This document shows positions 34,201-46,400 of a stretch of DNA of 64,000 nucleotides, piece by piece. The notes under the pieces are model-generated. The model ran no database searches. It worked only from the letters and a program-made list of their open reading frames with translations, and was not told where the DNA came from. The position numbers were made by a program, and so were the translations under genes. Every line of letters begins with the position of its first letter. The stretch's first letter is position 1. The DNA comes from Amoebophrya sp. A120 (Eukaryota; Sar; Dinophyceae; Syndiniales; Amoebophryaceae), in assembly GCA_905178155.1 (NCBI GenBank), contig CAJINV010000024.1, positions 1 to 64,000 of the forward strand. The letters are read 5' to 3'.

Positions 34201-37200
34201 TCAGCAGGTACTGCCGGCTGAGCCGGCACCGCAGCAGCAGGAACCACTACTGGCGCAGTGGCGGAAACGGGCCCTGCAACGTGCGCAGCAGGCCCGGGTG
34301 GACCGGCCGGTGCTGGTGCCGGTACTGCTGCAACACCAGGGGTCGGACCTGCAGGTTTTGGCTTTGGTTTCGCCGGCGCTAGAAACTCCGCTCCATAAAC
34401 AGGTCCCGGGGGGAACAAGGTTGACAACACTGACGACGGTGAGCTCTGAGAAGGAGGAGAAAGCGGTTGGAGGTGCTGCGGAGGTGGAGCTGTTGTGTCT
34501 GCGTGCCCACCTCCCTGAGGACCATCATTGCCGAGGGCTGTTGGTGGGCCGCTAGGGTTTCCTCCATGTGGATCACCACCGCCACCACCACCTCCATCCC
34601 CGTTGAAAATTCTTGTCGGGACCAAAATATTCGGCTTATACCCGCCGCCGAAGCCGCCAAACGGATTATACGCATCACCGTCCCCAGACCCCAGCTCTGC
34701 TTTCTGTTTGTTCCCCTCGCTAACGTTGCCCATATGCACTGCTAAGCCGGTAGCACCAGCGAGAAGACAAACGGCGATGATAGTGATAATGATGGTTGAG
34801 AGCGAGGAGGCTAAAAAAGCGCCACAGGGGCCCGCGGAGGATGCTGAGGATGAGGAGGGGTCCTCTGTCAGGGGGAGAAATTTGTCTTGCGAAAGGTCGT
34901 CGGGGTCAACAACATCTTCACATGCAAATAGAGTTGGTGTCCTCGTCGTGTCACTTCGCGCTTCCTCGTCGAAAGTTCGTGTCGCAGATACCGAGCATGC
35001 GGTTTTGTTCCCGGAAGCACGAGCAAAGTCTCCTCCTGTGTCATCTTCCGCCTTCTGAGGCTGCTGATGTGGCAGAGAGGAATTTTTATCTGCTTCCCTT
35101 TCAGGAAGTTCCTGAGCATTTATTCCATCTATCTCCTCCTCAGAGGATGACACCAGCTCTGGCTCGTGCTCTTCTGGCGGTTCGTTTCCACAATCTCGCT
35201 TTATGCCGGTTTTCAACATTTTCGCCCCTTCGCAAGCCGACTTTCCGTTGACGTTCTCCTTTTGATCCGCATCGCCGCCGTGATTTTCATCCTGCGCAGC
35301 GCCGTCGTCCTGTCGTCGTTTCAAGGGCTCCACTTGTTCCTCACCATCGGTTGCAGTGCCCTCGAGAGCAGTCGAGTTGTAGGAGTAGCTCTCTTGTTTC
35401 GCCAAAAGCGGTAAAAACGCCGTTTGATCGATGTATTCCTCTTCGTAAATGTCCGACAGCCGGCGGCCCTTCCATTTCGTCGTCTTCCCTTTGATGTCTT
35501 CTTCATTGACCAAATTTTTCGGCGTTTTCAGTAGTAGCTTTTGCTGTCTCTTCTTGCTGGTTCCTTCACGACCTACGTCGCCTGGCTGCAAACTCGCAAA
35601 ATCATTCTGAAGATCGTCATCTCCCGGTGCTGGCGCCTCCAAATACTTCAGCACCGTCTGCGCGTCCCACCGCCTTTCCCACCGCCACCGCAGCGTGACC
35701 TGCAGTAGTGATACCAGATGGCCGAAGAGCGCGGCGTCTTGCTCTTCCCACCTGCGGGATTTCGAATACAGAATCCGGACCCGGGAATCTGCCACCGCGA
35801 ACTGCGCCCGCATCCCGCAGCCCTCTAAGTGCTCGTACGGCGCCCGCCCGTACAGCAATTGGTAGAGGATGATCCCCAAGGCCCAAACATCAGCCGCCGG
35901 CCGCATCTTCAAACTCGCCGACCCCTCGTCGGGTTGGTAAAACGCCTCGGGCGGCATGTAGCGCGGCGTGCCGCACTGGCGGTCGCGGGAAACGTGGATT
36001 ATACCCTCATCCTTGTTGATCCCCCGCGCGTATCAAATGTAAAAATGTCCGGGTCTGGAAGAATTCACGTTTGTCATGCTTGTCTGGCATGACTCTTAAA
36101 TCTGTCATGCACGTTACCCAAGAGCTCCGCGTTTCTGTGATGCAGACGCGCAGTTTGTCATGCAGAATAGGCAACACCAAGGAGCTCAGAAACTTGTCAT
36201 GCTGAGCCAGCACTTGTGGCCGCCTCATGATACGCCAACCAGCATCACAAGTTTCCAGACCCAGACATTTTTACATTTGATAGCGCGAGGCCGAAGTCAG
36301 AGACCTTCACGATGTTGTCCACGATGAGGAAATTCGCGGGTTTCAGGTCAAAGTGGATCAACTATCAAAGTGAAAAAAGCCCCCACCCCATATCGGAAAC
36401 GGGAGATGCGCGAATTTGTGATGCTGTATCTGAGTACACAAATCGACTTGTATTGCTAGAATGCCAAGAGACGAAGCTGCGGCCGAAATTGCAGGCAATC
36501 TGTCATGCTGTTTCCCACTTCCAGTTGCCTCCTGTCATCCTGGAGCTGCAAGGCTTTCCCACGCTAGACAGCACTCCAGTCCGCATCTTTTCCCTTCTAG
36601 CATCACAAAGCTGATTTGTGGCCCCAAATCTGCATCACAGATTTCCGTTTTGATATGGGGATGGGGTATTTTTCATTGTAATATCAACCCGAGGCTGTGG
36701 ATGGCCGCGACGCCCGCGACCATGTCCCGCCAGAGGTTGCGGATGTCGTAGATAGAAAAGATCTCGTAGTTTTTCCGAAGAAAGGAATGCAGGTTGGGTA
36801 TCGGAGGGGAAAGGAGGTCCTTTGGTTGTCCAATGGAGAGGATATTTTGTCATGCTCATCAATCACGTGGTACAAAATGGCAATGACAAATTGCATGCGC
36901 CTGCGGCTGCACGACTCGTCCTACGAGTCAATGAATATGCACAAGCTGCTTCTTGCCGCACGCATCATGCATGCCATCTTCTTAATCGCGGTGTAGAATC
37001 AGAGAAAGTTTCTCTTTCAAACAAACCAACACAATCCTTTCCATCCCATACCACAGTCCGCGAATTCCAGCAAAATGTGGATCACCAAATCTTTTGAAAA
37101 AAATTTCGCTTCGCCGATCATCTTCACTACCCGCAGCTCGTCCGCATTGTGTTTACCATTCGGGGTAGTTCCGGCATTCGCGGCCCGATTTTTGTCCCGC

Positions 37201-39212
37201 AAAGCCCGCAGCCAGTTGACCTCCATGGCGAACGAGCGCATTTGCCTCGCGTCCCGAGCATAGACGACTTTGAGTGCGTAGCGGGTGGCACATAACTGAG
37301 AACCTTGCTCCTTGGTTCGACTTGCACTGCTGCTTGTTCCATTGTGCTGACCACTTCGCGACGCGTTATGGTTGGAGCTATAGTTGCCCCCACGACTGCC
37401 CGATCCCGAGGTCGTAGTAGTTGATCCTGTATCTCCCACACAGGTTCGCAGATCAACGCACTCGAACACCTCCGCTGATCCGCCCTTCCCGATCCGCTTC
37501 ACAACTTCGAGCAATAAAGTCGGTTTGTTGAAGTCCACGTGATGGTTGTCAACCACCTGTTCGCCCATGCAGATGACCATGCCAGGGCCAACGCGGGCGG
37601 TGGCGGTCACAGCGATGTTTTTCCGCTGGATAAACGCAGCCGTGGAGAGTAGCGAGTCGTTTTCCCGGTACGAAGTCCGGCAGTCCTCGTCGTTGAAATA
37701 CTCCGGTAGGTCGCTCGGGGAATTGAGAAAAGGGGCGTTGTGGCGCCCGTAGACAGGGATCGTGCTGCAGCCCGCGGAGGGGGGGTGTAGAGGGTCTTTT
37801 TGAGGGGAAAAACCATTCGCCGCTTCTGCCTTCGCAGGACACGTCACTTCCACATTGGGGAGATCGGCGCTGGGTCCACTAGCATGATCCCGGGGAACAC
37901 GATCGGTGTCCTTCTGGATGTCTTTGCCATCAGGCACAGGAGAAGTATCGACCTTTTCTGCGCACCGTGGTGATATCGGCGCAGAGTCCTCCGGGACGAT
38001 AGGCGCGTGGCGGTTGTCGGCCTTGATGTCGTTGCTGTACCCTTCAGAGCTGGTGGTGTCACGAGGATTTCTGATATAAAAGCCGCGACGTCCATTTCCA
38101 TATTTCTCCCCTTCAGCTACAGGCTGAGCCTCTTCTTGATTCTGGTGAAGCACTGACTCCACATTTCGTTGTAGCTCGTTCTTACCGTTGGATGTACCAA
38201 CCACAGGAGCAACCTTTCGCAAATCCGCCTGGTAGACGAAGTCTTGCAGTCCTTGAGGCTGCTGGTCGTTCTGGCCAGCATTTTGGTGTCGCTCCTGCGG
38301 TGCGGCGGGCTGTGTGTCACCGTTTTCGCAGTCGGCATTGCTTTCGAAACTGGTTTCTCTGTTTTCCAGCCGCCCTGTGGCTGTGTGGGAGTTCTTGTGC
38401 TTGTTGTCGCGATAGGCATCAGTGAGGCCCGCATGGTCCTCAACATCATGTCTGACCCTGGGAGCAGCCACGGAATAAGATCTCTCGGAGGTGGTCTCTC
38501 TGTTCGGATTGTAGGACGAATATTGGTCAAGGTCATCTCGTGTCGCCGCAGGCCGTATTTCCACTTGGCCGCGGCCAGGGCGCCGGGCAGGAGGAGCTCC
38601 ACCACCTACATCGGTTCTTAATATCACATCATCCTCAATCGTACTTGTCGCTGCCGGTCTCCTGACATCGTTTTGGTCTTGGTAATACGAGCTTCCATAA
38701 TTACCGGTGGGCAAAGTGGTGTTCACTATGCCGTCGTACGACGTCGCGTTATTTCGTTCATGGGCGCGAGGGTCACGTGGGCCGCCAACCACATCCCGTG
38801 CAGCTTGTTGCCACTCATACGCTGCCTCTTCTCGAACACCTTCTCCCGGTGCATGTTGTCCCACGTCGGCTCCAGCATTTGCGGCCTGTGCATGACAAAC
38901 TTTCGGCTCGAAATCGAGTGTGGTCGCAGTATGCAACGCCGACGTTGCTTGCGTGGGAACTGGGGCGACAGGTAAAGGGTAGCTGGGTACGTCATGCTCT
39001 TCTTGGACAAAGCGCGCACGGTTATTTTCGAAGCGTCTATTCGTGTTACCCGGCACTGCTAAGTCGCGGCCGGCGTTAGAAGTAGCTCCACATGGAGGCT
39101 GTATGCAACCGTGCGGATCTGGATGGTGAGGGTTCAAATTTTTACATTGGTCAGATGGAATCGCGGGTCGTGCGGGATTGTCGTTGAAATGGTGGCTGCG
39201 CCGGTCGCTCAT
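31257..39212 (-). CDS. MPS1/TTK-like protein kinase continuous with tandem-family member C
   Basis: Start ATG 39,212. Exon 1 (to about 37,050) has ~565 low-complexity residues, then the kinase N-lobe: G-loop IGKGGSAEVFE, a ~45-aa Gly/Ser insert, and YALKVV (catalytic Lys). Exon 2 is 36,819-36,684, exon 3 36,362-36,283 (catalytic loop IHFDLKPANF, then DFGLA), and exon 4 36,030-32,739 (GTPRYMPPEA, then DVWALGIILYQLLYG). HFDLKPANF and YMPPEA are typical of MPS1/TTK, the mitotic checkpoint and centrosome kinase. Exons 2-3 and 3-4 are split by introners and rejoin in frame. Exon 4 then runs open through an acidic linker, one membrane helix (SSLSTIIITIIAVCLLAGAT), a long Pro/Ala/Ser region and the block SCENLFLEVVKEK with DFWNADVDLG. 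Exons from 32,569, to 31,819, and 31,630-31,257 continue the family at the same intron phases. The 1-2 intron edges and the exon ending near 32,290 are unresolved. Either a true fusion, or two genes whose border I cannot see. Confidence 0.7.
36031..36282. mobile_element. Introner, family F1, 252 bp, in kinase gene
   Basis: TATCAAATGTAAAAATG then TCCGGGTCTGGAAG pairs with TTCCAGACCCAGACATTT then TTACATTTGATA. Perfect flanks GCGCG. Inserted just after the DFGLA codons of the kinase activation segment. Confidence 0.95.
36363..36683. mobile_element. Introner, family F2, 321 bp, in kinase gene
   Basis: TATCAAAGTGAAAAAAGCCC then CCACCCCATATC pairs with GATATGGGGATGGGGTA to GTAATA. Perfect flanks TCAAC. 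Inserted immediately before the catalytic-loop codons IHFDLKPAN; removing it plus one TCAAC restores the frame. Confidence 0.95.
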
Positions 39213-40421
39213 AGGGTACAGGTCCAGGTTGCGCCACAGTCTGAGGGAACGCCAGTCACTGGCTTTTAGGCAAAAATAAAGGGGTGTTGCTCCGTTTGTC
39301 GATGTCGATATCCTTGGGCGGGTGTTGCTCCATAACTTATTGTACAACTTTTACTCGAATAAACAAATAGTCACGATCAACCCTTTTCGGCGGATGAGGT
39401 ACTACAACTGCTGCATGCGCAAAAATCCGATCCTCGTGAAGAGGACTGCTCGTCCCGAATGCGTCTTTCAGCCTGTTCTTGCGCCCTTCGGATCTTCTCC
39501 ACCCGCGACTACGAGATTGTAAGAACGCCTTCAGATGAGCAACAAGCTTGTGCTCCGTGCGGGTTTGGCGTTGGCGTCTCCTCGAATTGAAGGTAGATAC
39601 AACTGCTCCATGCGCCGTGTCCGTGGGTTCAATTGTACAAATAAACTCCTTTCTAAAGATGAAAAGTCGCAGAGTTTTTATCTATGAATTTGCGTGCTGC
39701 TGAAACTGAAACCGGTGGGGTGAATGCTGAGTGTCTTACAAAATTTTTTGTGCTCCGGCATCTACTTATCATACGTGGAAAAATGAAACAGTTGAAAGTG
39801 AAAGCGGTTCTTTTTCTCTACATTCTCGTCCCGTATATCGATAAAACAATGTTGAGTAACTACAAAAGAGCTTCCAAGCTGTGCTAGTCATCATACACTA
39901 AACTACTAAATTCCAGAGACGTTGCCGGCTTTCAAAGGCAGTCTCATGGAGGAATTGAATCTAGGGCTATGTCTACGTACTGAAACAATGGTCGCCAATA
40001 TACCGCAACCACAACTGGAACTGCCCGTGCCTGAAGCGATGTCGAAAAAACGATTGTTATTATTGAAACACATAGAGTCGTGCTGAGACGATGCCACGAC
40101 GACGAGAGGCGATCCGACAGAACGACTAAATGCGATTAGATTTATTTCCATAAAGCGATTTTAATTTCAGGTTGCGAGAAGAAGCAGATGATTTTCACAA
40201 GCAAGATCAGTTTGGGCGATGAGAAGTAAAAAAGGGGTTTTCGATTTTGACTTTTGCGAATTAGTGTTCATCTTGAGAGCATCGCACTACTAGTGCCATT
40301 TCTGCAGGCACTATGTTGGAACTGGATCACGGTGATGAACTATGTTGGAAATGGATTGTATATGCGTATCGTATTTTTATTTTTTCAGTTGTTTTTTGCA
40401 AATTAGTCGTGCCTTGAGGCA

Positions 40422-41345
40422 CATGCCCAATAACTGCGGAGGGGTAGCGGAGGGTGTAGGCGGCACATGCAGAATCGCAGTGCCGTCCTGGTAGCAGAAG
40501 TGTAATAATAGATGGTATCTGCTTTCAAAAAGTAAGCGCTTTGCACTTTTAGTACTATCCGCAGCTAATGCTGCGTCTAATCGACTGCAACTTGCCCTCC
40601 GCCCCCCCTCCGCTAGGCGAGTGTCAAGAGGTGATACCATGCTGAAAAGCTTTTTATTCGTTTTTACTTTTGTTTTTCGCTTTTTTTCCCGCTTTTGCAA
40701 GTTTTCAAAATTCAGCATGCTATGGGGCACATGCCCAGCAACTGCGGAGGGGTAGCGGAGGGTGTAGACGGCACATGCAGAATCGCAGTGCCGTCCTGGT
40801 AAGAGAAGTTCAATAATAAATGCCATCTGTTGTCAAAAAGTAAGCAATTTACACTTTTCATACTATCCGCAGCTAATTCTGGGTCTAATCGACTGCAACT
40901 TGCCCTCCGCCACCCCTCCGCTGGGCGAGTGTCAAGAGGTGTTACCATGCTTAAAAGCTTTTTATGCGTTTTCACTTTTGTTTTTAGCTTTTTTTGTCGG
41001 TTTTGCAAGTTTTCAAAATTCAGCATGCTATGAGGAACATGCCCAGCAACTGCGGAGGGGTAGCGGAGGGTGTAGACGGCACATGCAGAAGCGCAGTGCC
41101 GTCCTGGTAGCAGAAGTGTAATAATAAATGGCATCTGCTTTCAAAAAGTAAGCACTTTGCACTTTTAGTACTATCCCCAGCTAATTCTGGGTATAATCGA
41201 CTGCAACTTGCCCTCCGCCCCCCCTCCGCTAGGCGAGTGTCAAGACGTGACACCATGCTGAAAAGCTTTTTATGCGTTTTTGCTTTTGTTTCTCGTTTTT
41301 CGTTTTTTTTGTCGGTTTCGCAAACTTTTAAACTTCAAAATGCTA
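40422..41345. repeat. 308-bp tandem repeat, 3 copies
   Basis: CATGCCCARYAACTGCGGAG recurs at 40,422, 40,730 and 41,038. Each unit holds a GGGTAGCGGAGGGTGTAG block and its near-complement CTACACCCTCCGC-type sequence (CCCTCCGCC..CCCTCCGCT), a T-rich tract and a TTTCAAAA motif. Copies differ by a few percent. Confidence 0.88.
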
Positions 41346-42326
41346 TACGTATCCTATACGGATTCAAAATCATATACACGCCATTTCCAACACGCATATA
41401 CGTGAGTCTGGTGATTCACCAGACTCACTGACATTGACCTTGACGTAGTAGTTGATCTCATCGCAAGTGAACGTTAGCGGAGCAGCAGGTAGTATTTTGA
41501 GAATAGGACTGTGCAGCACATCATGTCCATCTTCCTCCCGCATGCTTCAACGTCGTCGATTTCAAGGGAGGTTCTTTGGGCTATTCATACATGGAGTGCT
41601 GCAACGATCATGATCATGTTGATCCTGCATCCGTAGCCGGAATAAACCGTGTTGCCCTTCTTCGAGCGGACGAAGCTGTGGTGGGAAGGAGAAGAATTAC
41701 AGTAGAGGCGCGTTTATGTCGCAGCTCACAATGGATCATTATCACCTGCTCTTCGGATCAGCACAACTACTCCAAGCGCATTTTGGTTGAACCGTCGAGA
41801 AGTAGTTTTTTTGGCATCCTCCACAAGAAGTGGCCGATTCGCAGGTCTCGTTGTCTTCGCCCGTTACGTCTATTGATTTTTCGCCAAACTCCACCTCCCG
41901 CATCAGCCTAGCCTAGTACAACAACGTCATTTTCTTATTTTTGGGAAAAGGTAGAAGAACTAACTCGTGCTCCGACAAGGTCTAAGACTTGCACTTCTAC
42001 TCCACTTCAGGCCTAAATACTAAGCGTCAACCACAAATTCAGCAACGCTGCGCTTGTTCCAACAACATGTTCCAACAGAAAACGAACTTGTTCTACACGC
42101 AATTATCAAACAAGGACAAGGAGAAGAACGGCACAACCCGCGGACGACGCAAGGAACAGAGCGAGATTTTAGCTTTCGCATCGCAATCATTTTTGTGCAC
42201 TGGTCGTTAAAAAGTAGAGCAGCCGGCCGCAGTTGCAGCCACGCTAGGCGACCTAGCCTGCATAGCCACTGCCGCTGGAGGTTAGGTATAGCGTAGCTGC
42301 AACGGCGGCTGGCTGCTGTCAGCACT

Positions 42327-42372
42327 GCAGACGAGACAGCTGCTAATTCTTTATAGCAACTGTCTCGTCTGC
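42327..42372. repeat. Hairpin, 19-bp arms with one mismatch
   Basis: Left arm GCAGACGAGACAGCTGCTA (42,327-42,345), right arm TAGCAACTGTCTCGTCTGC (42,354-42,372), 8-nt loop. The stem is perfect over 13 outer and 5 inner pairs. It is not next to a recognised gene end. Could be a short structured RNA or a small inverted-repeat remnant. Confidence 0.75.
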
Positions 42373-43490
42373 ATGGTATGTATATTTTTTTTGTCATCAT
42401 AAGCTTTTGGTACAAGGGATAGAAATTCATTTTCAACTACTGCTTCCGAGTTTCTTTTTCATCCTCGATCGACTTTTTTTCCACAACGCAATTGATCGAC
42501 ATAATTGTTTCTTCTGTCGTGATACGGTGGCTACTGACTTGCTAACTTTCAAGTCAAATAAAACTCTCATCGACCACCTACGTGTAATACTGGATCATGA
42601 TCGGGGATCAGAATTTGTAATGCTAATTTCGAATATCATAAATAGTTTGTAATGCTAATTTCGAATAGTAATTGACTAGTTTTGAGATGGACAAAAACCA
42701 CAAATCTTCGTAGTTCGCGTTTCGTGTTTGTCAGCTTGTAATGCCAATTCTGCATCTGTCATGCTACGCACGCGCATCCCGCGACATAGACCACAATTGT
42801 AGTTGCGTCACACAGCCGCGGCATGACAGGGCTTGTGAATATCCTGTCCACATAACGGCACAGAAATATTTTGGTTACACAGGTGAAACACGCAAAAAAT
42901 CTTCCTATGAATGTGAGACAGGATTCATCGATTGGTGTGGAATAAAAGGTTTCAATTCACAACTTGAATACTTACATTTTGGATCGTCTATAAGTGTACA
43001 TCAAAAACCGGAATTTCGTCCTTATTGACTTCTGACAAACATCGACAATTCTATACTAGCTGGTGAGCACATTTCGATTTTTTCCTATACCGTTCTTTAA
43101 GTGAGTGCTCAGAGTCGTGAGACTTATTTCTTCCCCTCTCCCGAAGTAGACTTACTCGAAAAGGAGAGAGGGTCGTCCATCTGATGAATGATTTGTGACT
43201 AAAGTAGTGCTGGTAGGCCGCTTTATGATGACAGTCATCTTACGTTAAAAATAGAAAAACAAAACAAGTACAGAACTGGCTGAGAAGAAGTTTGTTCACG
43301 GAAATAAAGTAAAGTCACTCCTGGTAGGAGGCATTCAGCTAGAATTTCAAACATTTGCATTTCAGAAAAAATATTAGTAGAGAGAAACCTATTGTACAAT
43401 TTTGGAGGAAGAACAGAAGAATAAAAGAAGACCACTACTACATTTTTCCGCAACTATACTACAGCGGTTAACGAAATAAGACGCCCTACT

Positions 43491-46400
43491 TTACTTCACC
43501 TCCTTCGAAAAGCGGAAATAGAGTTTCTTGGCCAGCAGCCGGTGCTTCTTTGACTTCGCATACCAGGCAGCGTCATGACCGTGGTGACACTATGCATTGC
43601 AAATATCCAGGGTGGCTGGATTTGTGATGCGAAATTTGAAGGACAGCTGGATCTGTGATGCATGAAGAGGATTGGCACGTTTTTTTGTCCCATGCTGGAA
43701 GACAGTTTGTCATGCTATTCACGAATGAAAATGAATGCACAAGAAGCCGAGGAAAAGAACTTCTCATGCTGTTATGCCGTACAAGCGGCCACCCTGTGTT
43801 GCAAGTATCAGCACCACAAGTTTCCAGACCGAGACATACTTGCATTTGATAGGCACTTCTGCTCCGGGTCCGCTCCGTAGTGCAGGATTAAGAAGTATCA
43901 AGTGCAAAAATGTCTGGGTCTGGAAGAGTGTAGACTTGTCATGCAGATTTTCCATGACCCATGAGGTCAGGAATGCGGGACTGAGCATGACAGACTCTGC
44001 GAGGTCTCTGCCATGCCTAAGTATTCTGCATGAGAAAGTCCGTTCCAACTTGGTCAAAAGTGGACAGCTTTTGGCATTCATGCAACACAGATTTTTGCAT
44101 GCTTCAGATTTGTCATGACAAGTTACCATCTTCCAGACCCAGATATTTTTGCAATTCATAAGAAATGGCACAGGTCTTCCTTCCCCGTTTTCGCGGCGTA
44201 GTGCAAAATGGTCTGTCCGTTGTTGGGCCACTTGTTGTCGAGTGCTTTCCAGCCCTATCAAAATGAAAAATCCCCCCTCCCCATATCAGAATGGGGATTT
44301 GTGTAGCCTAGCATGATTTGTGAACACAAATCATTTTGTCATGCTAGAAGGCAAAAGATAGATGCAGACCCTGTAGTTCTGGCTGGCGTGGGAAGGCTTT
44401 GCATCTTCAGCATGACAGGAGGCAACTGGAAATGGAAAACAGCATGAAAAATCTCCTACAATTCAGGCCACAACTACTTCCAACGGCCTTCTCGCAATAC
44501 AAGTCTATTTGTGTACGCAACTCCGGCATCACAGATGTCCTTTTCGATATGGGGCGGGGAGAATTTCCCTTACGATAAGCCCTGGTTGTTGAGCATCTTG
44601 AAGCACTTCTTGTACTCCGCCGGCACCGATTCCTCAGCTTATCCTGTGCAAAAGTATCGTACTCGGAGTATAATTGCATTTATGCATTACAAATCTCTTT
44701 CTCAAGGTAAATCCGCATTACAAATTGAATTTGTAAAATGCTGGGCTAATTTGTGATGCAATTGATACTACACTAGTACGATGCTTTTGCATTGCATACG
44801 GCTTCGTACGGGGACATGATGTCACTCGCTTTGATCACTTTCTCCTGTATGAGAGTGCACAACTCACCCTCCCTTTATCTGTATTTTATTTGCATGAACA
44901 GCAATACAAACACTTGCACGAGTGCAGCCTGTGCATGACAAATTCAGGCACCTAGTTTAGTACTGCTTGGTCGCTGTCCGGAATCTGTGATGCATGCTAG
45001 TGCCGCAGGGAAGCACTTGGATTCTGGATTTTGCATGAGAAATGAGAACGAGGGGGGAGTTGTGCAGTTTCATATCCTGGCCGGCCACGTTAGAAGGCAT
45101 ACCGGATTTATCAAATGTAAAAATGTCTGGGTCTGGAAGATTCTGAGACTTGTCATGCATGTTTTGCATGACCCAGGACGTCTGTAATGCACGCCCTAGC
45201 ATCACAGATTTTTAGACGGCTTCCTGATGCCTACTCCGCATGACAAACGCCCTCCCCGCGTAGCACAAACTAGACCCCTGCTCTTGCTGGTCATGCAATA
45301 CAGAGTTTTTTAGAGACCGAAGTTAGCATCACAAGTTCCAACCTTCCAGACCCCGACATTTTTGCGTTTGATAGGATTTCTCATCCAGCAAATCGTTGCT
45401 GTTCGCGCCGTCATCCAGCTTGCTCTGGGCCTGCGCCTTCTTAGCCGCTTCCAGCTTCTTGCGCAACTATCGTGAGATAAAATCCCCCCTCCCCATATTG
45501 GAAAGGACATTTGTGATGTCGGATTTGCGTACACAAATCGACTTGTTATGCTAGAAGGCCAAGCGACGCAATTGTGGCCGGAATTGCAAGCAGTTTGTCA
45601 TGCTGTTTGCCACTTCCAGTTGCCTCCTGTCACGCTGAAGATGCAAGGCCTTCCCACGCCGGCCAGCACTACAGTCCGCATCTTTTGCCCTCTAGCGTGA
45701 CAACGTGAATTGTGCTAGCAAATCATGCTACACAAATCTCCGTTTTAGTATGGGGAGGAGGGATTTTTCCTTTTGATAACTGCTCCGGATTCTTCTGCAG
45801 CTGGTACTTCCACTCCTTCTATGAGAGTGCACAACTCCCCCTCCCCCTCATTTGTCATGGAAAATACCAATTCCAAGCGCTGCTGCGTGGTACTGTTTGC
45901 ATGACAGATTCCGGAAGCCCAAACAGTACTGCACTGAGCGCATGAACTTGTCATGAACAGGCTCCACAGGTGGGGGTGTCTGTATTGCTGTTCATGCGAT
46001 ACAAATGAGGGGGAGGGGGGTTGTGCACTGTCATACCTTCGCGAAAACCTGTTCGTTCGCCGGATTCGAAAAGTCGATCTCCTCCGCCGGAAAACTGACC
46101 ATCAGCGCCGGGATATCCAGAGGAAAAACGTCTTCAAACCTGAGTCAAGATGGGAACTCCACATCGGTGCCGTAATTGCAACCCATTTTTTGCCCAAGAG
46201 CAAGAATTATGTTCCCTGATTCCAGGAAAAAAATCATTTTTCCCAGGATCTAAAACTGCGCTTTTGGCTTTGCAATTCGGTACCTGAATTGCAAGCCACT
46301 TTTTACCCGAGCGCGATAATTCGGGACCCTAATTCCGGGAAAAAAATCATTTTTCCCAGGATCTAAAACTGCGCTTTTGGCTTTGCAATTCGGTACCTTA

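Larger units (their letters stand above)
39213..43490. other. Intergenic, about 4.3 kb, with repeats and a hairpin
   Basis: Between the kinase gene start and the HicA/ankyrin gene stop. It holds the 308-bp tandem repeat (40,422-41,345), a 19-bp-arm hairpin (42,327-42,372), a TTTGTAATGCTAATTTCGAA repeat at about 42,616 and 42,650, and introner-like scraps near 42,740-42,850 (GCATCTGTCATGC, GGCATGACAGG). No supported gene. Short plus-strand open frames (41,576-41,911, 42,741-43,028) lack splice or family support. Confidence 0.5.

Noticed and set aside
32788-35058. Plus-strand frames of 110-250 codons
   Set aside because: Shadows of the low-complexity kinase-fusion exon on the minus strand.
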